From Dehalococcoidia bacterium CG2_30_46_19 (GTDB lineage: Bacteria > Chloroflexota > Dehalococcoidia > GIF9 > AB-539-J10), in NCBI GenBank assembly GCA_001872925.1, contig MNYD01000134.1, positions 1-9,707 on the forward strand: a stretch of DNA of 9,707 bases, given 5' to 3'. A program made the position numbers and the translations under genes. Positions 5,922 to 9,707 of this stretch are shown piece after piece (within the stretch, counting starts at the first letter, position 1; every line of letters starts with the position of its first letter). The notes below the pieces were generated by a model. The model was not told the origin of the DNA. It did not search any database and saw nothing but the letters and a program-made list of their open reading frames with translations.

Positions 5922-6935
5922 TTATACTGGCTTTGCTTTTAATGACAGCGCCTGAAGAAAATTATCAGCAAAAGTCTTCAGAATATCCGAATTATACTTC
6001 TCGATATTACCTTCATCGCAGAGCTGAGCCAACTGAGGGTCGATGGGAATTTGTGCCAGCAGTGGTGTTCCCGATGCCTTCGCCATCTCCTCTCCTTTGC
6101 TCTTACCAAAAATTTCCAGCTTCTTGCCACTATCGGGCAAAACTAAATAGCTCATGTTCTCCACGACACCTAAAATAGGGATATTCATTTTTTGGGCCAT
6201 CTTGATTGCCTTTCTTACCACCATTGCTGCTAATTCCTGAGGACTGAATACTATGACCACACCGGATAATGGTAATACCTGCATTACCGTCAACGGGGCA
6301 TCAGCGGTGCCTGGAGGCAGGTCAACGACAAGATAATCCAGCTTGCCCCACAACACCTCCTCCCAGAATTGCGTAATAGCTCGGGATATTAACGGACCCC
6401 TCCAGATAACAGCATCATCTTCTTGAGGCAGCATAAGATTAATAGACATAATCTCAATGCCCGAGCGGGACAAAACAGGCAAAATTCCACTTTCACTGCC
6501 AGAAGGACGAGCACCGCCCAACCCAAACATCCTGGGAACGCTGGGACCGGTGATATCAGCATCAAGTATGCCTACATCATTTCCCTGGCGGGCAAGTTCA
6601 ATACCGAGAAGCGCTGCCACGAGCGATTTGCCCACCCCACCCTTGCCACTCATCACCGCAACCACACAATGAATATCGTTGACCTCCTCAGGCTTAGCCT
6701 CTACAAAGTCAACAGCTACTTCATTCACCTCGGGAAGCTTCTTAAGCACTGCTGCCACTTTTCCCTTGATAAACTGTTGAGCATCAGAACCTAAAGCAGT
6801 TGAAGCCAAGGTGATATGCACACTCTGGTCGGAAATAGCAATATCCCTAACCAAGTTCATTTTGGGAAGACTGCGCACCACCCCCGGAACAAATATGCTT
6901 TCCAGGGCTTGTCTTATTTGTTCTTCAGTCACCAT
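5922..6935 (-). CDS. Mrp/ApbC-type Fe-S carrier ATPase lacking the CxxC
   Basis: 337 residues in the two-domain Mrp layout. A MIP18/DUF59-like domain (about residues 3-78) is followed by a ParA/MinD-superfamily P-loop domain with deviant Walker A SGKGGVGKS (96-104), switch I DADITGPSVPRM (125-136) and switch II VVDLPPGTAD (203-212). Mrp/NBP35/ApbC proteins bind and transfer [4Fe-4S] clusters using a C-terminal CxxC at the dimer interface. In E. coli Mrp this is ENMSVHICSNCG. Here the aligned stretch is ENMSYLVLPDSG, with Leu266 and Ser269 replacing both cysteines, so the bridging cluster cannot form in the standard way. The frame extends to an ATG at 6962, but the ATG at 6935 has GAGAGG 8 bases upstream and matches the family's N-terminus, and it avoids overlap with the YggS gene. 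Cluster-independent Mrp forms probably exist in other lineages. Confidence 0.85.
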   Translation of the reverse strand: MVTEEQIRQALESIFVPGVVRSLPKMNLVRDIAISDQSVHITLASTALGSDAQQFIKGKVAAVLKKLPEVNEVAVDFVEAKPEEVNDIHCVVAVMSGKGGVGKSLVAALLGIELARQGNDVGILDADITGPSVPRMFGLGGARPSGSESGILPVLSRSGIEIMSINLMLPQEDDAVIWRGPLISRAITQFWEEVLWGKLDYLVVDLPPGTADAPLTVMQVLPLSGVVIVFSPQELAAMVVRKAIKMAQKMNIPILGVVENMSYLVLPDSGKKLEIFGKSKGEEMAKASGTPLLAQIPIDPQLAQLCDEGNIEKYNSDILKTFADNFLQALSLKAKPV

Positions 6936-6951
6936 TACATTTACCTCTCTT

Positions 6952-7617
6952 CTATATAACATAACTTCGTTCCCCGAAGAGTTTAGTCCCTATCCTCACT
7001 ATATTAGCACCCTCTTCTATGGCAACTTTATAGGAATTCGTCATCCCCATAGAGAGGTATCTCATTTCCACATTGGCTAAACCGAGCTTTTTAATCCTAT
7101 CAAATATTTTCCTCGTTTTGATAAAACAAGGTCTGGAATCTTCAGGATTTCCAAAACGAGGCCCCATAGTCATCAATCCCATCACCTTTATATTCTTAAG
7201 TCCCGAAATCTCCCTGATTAATCGTTCGGCATCCGGGGGAAGCACGCCCGATTTCTGCTCCTCTTCGCCGCTGTTTATCTCTACTAATATAGGCATAACT
7301 TTGCCAATTCGCTGGCACCTTTTGTCTATTTCCTGCGCTATCTCAACCGAATCAACGGTTTCTATCATGTCAAAGAGCTTAACCGCTTTTTTCACCTTAT
7401 TTTTCTGGAGATGCCCGACGAAATGCCATTTCACCTTATTCCCCACCATTTCATAAGCCTTCTCTGCCTCCTGCACATAATTTTCCCCGACCATTTTTAT
7501 TCCTGATTGAACTGCCTCGAGCACTTCTTCAGGCAACCTTGCCTTCGCTGCCGCTACCAATTCAACTCCATCAGGCAACTCATCCAGTATTTTAGCTACA
7601 CTTTCCTTAATCTTCAT
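6952..7617 (-). CDS. yggS: YggS/PLPBP-family pyridoxal phosphate-binding protein
   Basis: 221 residues, a single alanine-racemase-like TIM barrel that holds PLP but has no known enzymatic reaction; family members regulate B6 and amino-acid homeostasis. The PLP-binding Lys is Lys25 in ELVAAAKARLPEE. Other family signatures are GENYVQEAEKA, WHFVGHLQKNKVKKA, the E-x-N-S-G-E-E element (VEINSGEEEQKSGV), LMTMGP, the phosphate-binding SMGMTNSYKVAIEEGA and VRIGTKLFGER. The frame runs to an upstream start at 7647, but the ATG at 7617 overlaps the preceding gene's TGA as ATGA. It is preferred both on this coupling and on family length, although no Shine-Dalgarno is present. It sits between the second ferredoxin-ATPase and Mrp, 16 bases from the latter. 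This is unusual company for YggS, which often lies near division or proline genes. Confidence 0.9.
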   Translation of the reverse strand: MKIKESVAKILDELPDGVELVAAAKARLPEEVLEAVQSGIKMVGENYVQEAEKAYEMVGNKVKWHFVGHLQKNKVKKAVKLFDMIETVDSVEIAQEIDKRCQRIGKVMPILVEINSGEEEQKSGVLPPDAERLIREISGLKNIKVMGLMTMGPRFGNPEDSRPCFIKTRKIFDRIKKLGLANVEMRYLSMGMTNSYKVAIEEGANIVRIGTKLFGERSYVI

Positions 7618-8474
7618 ACGCCCAGGGCTAGGGACACACTCTGCCATAGATTCTCTATCTCCCGGCTGACCCTGCCATCAGAGAACTCCACCACAGGTAA
7701 CCCATTAACCAAAGCCTCAGTGACCACATTATCAAATGGTATCCGGGATACAACTGCTACTTTCTGCTTGGCACAATAGTTTTCAATCTGACGTGAATTT
7801 TCCTCATTTATATCGTATTTATTTATGCATACCAGGGCAGGAATGCCAAAATGACGACAAAGTTCAATAATGCGGTCTAAATCATGCATTCCCGACAGTG
7901 TTGGCTCGGTTACCAGCAAGGCTAAATCTGCCCCTGATAATGAGGAAATGACGGCACAGCCAATTCCTGGAGGACCATCAACGATTATGTAGCCCAAATT
8001 TCCTTCTTCAGCGATATGTTTGGCATTCTGCCTTACCAGTGCCACTAGCTTCCCGGAATTTTCCTGAGCAACGCCCAAACGGGCATGAACCAGAGGACCA
8101 TAATGCGTCTCTGAGATGAACCAATGCCCGGACATGTTTTCCCGCATAATAATGGCATCAACAGGACAAACCTGTGAGCAAAAACCACAACCTTCACACG
8201 AGATTGGGTCAACGACATAATTCTCTATCGCCCCAAAGCGGCATACCTCTTGACAAAGCCCACATTGATTACATCTCCCACTATCAATATACGCAGTTTG
8301 CCCACTCCAAAACTCATGCTCCTGTTTAACTTGTGGCTGGAGAAGAAGGTAAAGGTCAGCAGCATCGACATCACAGTCAGCCAATACTTTCTTTTTAGCT
8401 ATAGCAGCAAAGGAAGCTACTATGCTCGTCTTCCCTGTCCCACCTTTACCACTTAAGACTACGACCTCTTTCAT
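7614..8474 (-). CDS. MinD-superfamily ATPase with inserted 2x[4Fe-4S] ferredoxin (COG1149), paralogue B
   Basis: 286 residues, complete. It has deviant Walker A LSGKGGTGKTS (7-17) with the signature Lys10 and switch I DCDVDAADLYLLL (33-45). Next is an inserted bacterial-type double ferredoxin: Cys68, 71, 74, 78 and Cys93, 96, 99, 103 (CNQCGLCQEVC and CEGCGFCSQVCP). The ATPase resumes with switch II VDGPPGIGC (165-173) and LLVTEPTLSGMHDL. The ferredoxin can bind two [4Fe-4S] clusters; ATP hydrolysis is expected to drive dimer changes as in MinD/NifH relatives. Cys173 lies 7 residues after Asp166, the same spacing as Asp125-Cys132 in nitrogenase Fe protein, where the Cys ligates a cluster bridging the dimer. 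Function is unproven; electron delivery or cluster assembly is inferred. Its ATG overlaps the preceding TGA by 4 bases and has no Shine-Dalgarno at useful distance, so reinitiation is likely. Confidence 0.9.
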   Translation of the reverse strand: MKEVVVLSGKGGTGKTSIVASFAAIAKKKVLADCDVDAADLYLLLQPQVKQEHEFWSGQTAYIDSGRCNQCGLCQEVCRFGAIENYVVDPISCEGCGFCSQVCPVDAIIMRENMSGHWFISETHYGPLVHARLGVAQENSGKLVALVRQNAKHIAEEGNLGYIIVDGPPGIGCAVISSLSGADLALLVTEPTLSGMHDLDRIIELCRHFGIPALVCINKYDINEENSRQIENYCAKQKVAVVSRIPFDNVVTEALVNGLPVVEFSDGRVSREIENLWQSVSLALGV

Positions 8475-8683
8475 CCAATCTTTTCAGCTATCTCCTTCAA
8501 TTTTGAAGCTAAGGCTTCAGCTAATTCAGCCGCCTGTAGAAGCCCCTGATTTAATTCCTCGCTATCTTTTAGCCTGGCCTCCACCGCTAGCCTTTTCAGA
8601 TCCTCTTGATGCTTATCACTGTGCTCAATACCGATGGTTAGTATTTTTTTCAGGGACTCTTTAAATATCGTCGCTTGGTTCAT
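8471..8683 (-). CDS. Small all-helical protein of unknown function
   Basis: 70 residues, not recognised. The sequence is almost entirely amphipathic helix with heptad-like spacing of Leu/Ile/Ala (for example SLKKILTIGIEH, DLKRLAVEARL, LLQAAELAEALASKLKEIAEKI). It has no Cys, no Gly/Pro breaks in the middle and no signal peptide. A short helical hairpin or coiled coil acting as an adaptor between partners is the simplest picture. It overlaps the next gene by ATGA and the previous one by ATGA, with a weak GGAAG 7 bases before its ATG. Such placement within a translationally coupled row strongly supports that it is real despite its size. No function is claimed. Confidence 0.75.
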   Translation of the reverse strand: MNQATIFKESLKKILTIGIEHSDKHQEDLKRLAVEARLKDSEELNQGLLQAAELAEALASKLKEIAEKIG

Positions 8684-8883
8684 TTACTTTCTTCCGCCTC
8701 CTGCTCGCGTCTGGCATAGATGCGGTAGATCTTCTCCCCTCTTTCCCGGAAACATTCAGTGCATTGCTTACATCTCTCAGGTTGAATCTCCTCCAAACGA
8801 ACTTCGAAACCAAGTTCTTCATACATATCCCTCATCCTTCGCATATGACTCTCACCATCAATAGCAACTTCCTGCCAGTCCAT
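8680..8883 (-). CDS. Small Cys-X2-Cys-X2-Cys protein of unknown function
   Basis: 67 residues. Residues 1-35 look mixed helical and acidic (ESHMRRMRDMYEELGFEV); the centre is ERCKQCTECFRERGEK, with Cys38, Cys41 and Cys44 in CxxCxxC spacing; the C-terminus is charged (ARREQEAEESK). Only these three cysteines occur, with no fourth as in ferredoxin CxxCxxCxxxC. An Fe-S site completed by another residue or a partner protein, or a zinc or redox site, is possible. The ATG overlaps the stop of the preceding ferredoxin-ATPase by one base (TAATG), and its own TGA overlaps the next start. I do not recognise the family; a role as a partner or cluster donor to the flanking ferredoxin-ATPases is inference from position and the Cys triad. 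Confidence 0.75.
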   Translation of the reverse strand: MDWQEVAIDGESHMRRMRDMYEELGFEVRLEEIQPERCKQCTECFRERGEKIYRIYARREQEAEESK

Positions 8884-9707
8884 TATTTCGCCGCCTGATT
8901 TACCGAGACTATCTCCTCGATGTCCTCGAAAAGCTTAAGAAAGACATTGCGCCACTCAGGCATACCCTCTATCAAAGGGACTCCTTTTGAGTAGAGTGTG
9001 GCAATTTTTCTATCCAAAGGGATTCTCAGTAAGATTGGGAGACGTTGATCATAGCAATATGGTTCAATTTTCCCATCACCTACTCCAGCACGGTTTATCA
9101 CCACACCGCAAAGAATACCCAATTCTTTAACCACCGCCACTGCTAAAGAAAGGTCGTTCAAGCCAAAAGGAGTTGGCTCAGTTACCAGAAGGCAAAAGTC
9201 ACTACCCTTGACTGCTTCCACTACAGGACAAGAAGTCCCCGGCGAAACATCAATTATAACTTGACTCTCAGAATCAATATGCTTTTTCACCTCCCTTATT
9301 ATCGGAGGAGCCATTGGTTGACCAATGGTAAGCCTTCCTTGAATTAGCTCGATATTCCCTGAATTACCCTTCTCTACTACACCTATTTCTTGCCCTTCTT
9401 CGGTGATAGCAGATTCAGGACATAAGTAAGAGCATGCTCCACAGCCATGGCAGAGCTCAGGAAAGATGAGCACTTTTTTGTTAACTACAGCGATAGCGTT
9501 ATAAGCACAAACTTCAGCGCATTTACCACAATAGGTGCATTTCGTTTCATCTACCTTAGGGATAGGGATAAATACAGGATAGCTTTGGGTAATGTGCGAG
9601 TGAATGAAAATATCGGCGTTTGGCTCCTCTACATCGCAATCCAACAACTGCACTTTATTCTTTTCACTTAAGGCAAAAGCCAAACTGGTGGCTATCAGCG
9701 TCTTCCC
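8883..9707 (-). CDS. MinD-superfamily ATPase with inserted 2x[4Fe-4S] ferredoxin (COG1149), paralogue A (5' end beyond right edge)
   Basis: The visible 274 residues begin inside Walker A (GKTLIATSLAFAL), so the true start lies outside the window; the internal TTG at 9683 is not a start. Counting the first visible Gly as 1: switch I is DCDVEEPNADIF (from residue 23), and the ferredoxin cysteines are Cys57, 60, 63, 67 and Cys86, 89, 92, 96 (CTYCGKCAEVC and CHGCGACSYLCP). Switch II is IIDVSPGTSC, with Asp153 and Cys160, again 7 apart. LLVTEPTPFGLNDL and RIPLDRKIATLYSKGVPLIE are typical of the family. Switch II has Ser in place of the first Pro of the DGPPG seen in paralogue B. The tandem pairing of a GTSC-type with a GIGC-type paralogue is recurrent in anaerobes and suggests an obligate heteromeric partner. 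Start codon and regulation are out of view. Confidence 0.9.
   Translation of the reverse strand, partial: GKTLIATSLAFALSEKNKVQLLDCDVEEPNADIFIHSHITQSYPVFIPIPKVDETKCTYCGKCAEVCAYNAIAVVNKKVLIFPELCHGCGACSYLCPESAITEEGQEIGVVEKGNSGNIELIQGRLTIGQPMAPPIIREVKKHIDSESQVIIDVSPGTSCPVVEAVKGSDFCLLVTEPTPFGLNDLSLAVAVVKELGILCGVVINRAGVGDGKIEPYCYDQRLPILLRIPLDRKIATLYSKGVPLIEGMPEWRNVFLKLFEDIEEIVSVNQAAK

Noticed and set aside
7073..7456. 127-residue plus-strand frame, and similar frames at 6423-6794 and 5175-5501
   Set aside because: These mirror YggS, Mrp and the flavoprotein on the opposite strand; composition is that of shadow frames and no start signals are seen.
9681..9683. TTG at 9683 as the start of paralogue A
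   Set aside because: The frame is open to the edge and encodes the Walker A Gly-Lys-Thr just upstream, so the gene extends beyond the window.

Overview
The window looks like chromosomal DNA of an anaerobic bacterium of moderate GC content. The markers are CoA-disulfide-reductase-like chemistry, several Fe-S proteins and P-loop ATPases carrying 2x[4Fe-4S] ferredoxin insertions. The gene mix resembles Dehalococcoidia-type Chloroflexota or a deep-branching sulfur/metal anaerobe, but this is an impression from protein families, since no rRNA or marker gene is present. TGA and TAG act as ordinary stops and TGG encodes Trp.

Left part (1-2400): two overlapping minus-strand genes, a TauE/SafE anion exporter (its 3' end lies beyond the left edge) and the tRNA-modifying methyltransferase TrmO. 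They are divergent from a plus-strand unit with a good promoter. That unit holds a zinc-ribbon/DUF4870 membrane protein gene broken by two in-frame stops and an intact, unrecognised lipoprotein gene, and it ends in a strong stem-loop. Middle (2400-3230): a small GIY-YIG (DUF123) protein with a promoter that abuts its start codon, then a gene-free 360-base stretch carrying two different palindromic repeat elements.

Right part (3229-9707): nine consecutive minus-strand genes, probably one or two operons. In transcription order they are: a MinD-like ATPase with a double ferredoxin (5' end beyond the right edge), a 67-residue Cys-X2-Cys-X2-Cys protein, a 70-residue helical protein, a second MinD/ferredoxin ATPase, a YggS-type PLP protein and an Mrp/ApbC-type ATPase. 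After a 94-base gap come a CoA-disulfide-reductase-like flavoprotein, a methylmalonyl-CoA-epimerase-like VOC protein and a radical SAM enzyme of the TYW1-like group. The first four junctions overlap by 1 or 4 bases, so translation is probably coupled.

The best candidate for an under-described system is this cassette of three ParA/MinD-superfamily ATPases. Two carry ferredoxin domains plus a Cys at a NifH-like position after switch II, and the third is an Mrp that has lost its cluster-binding CxxC. They are packed with two tiny unknown proteins and YggS. A role in nucleotide-driven electron transfer or Fe-S/metal-cofactor assembly is inferred, not shown.
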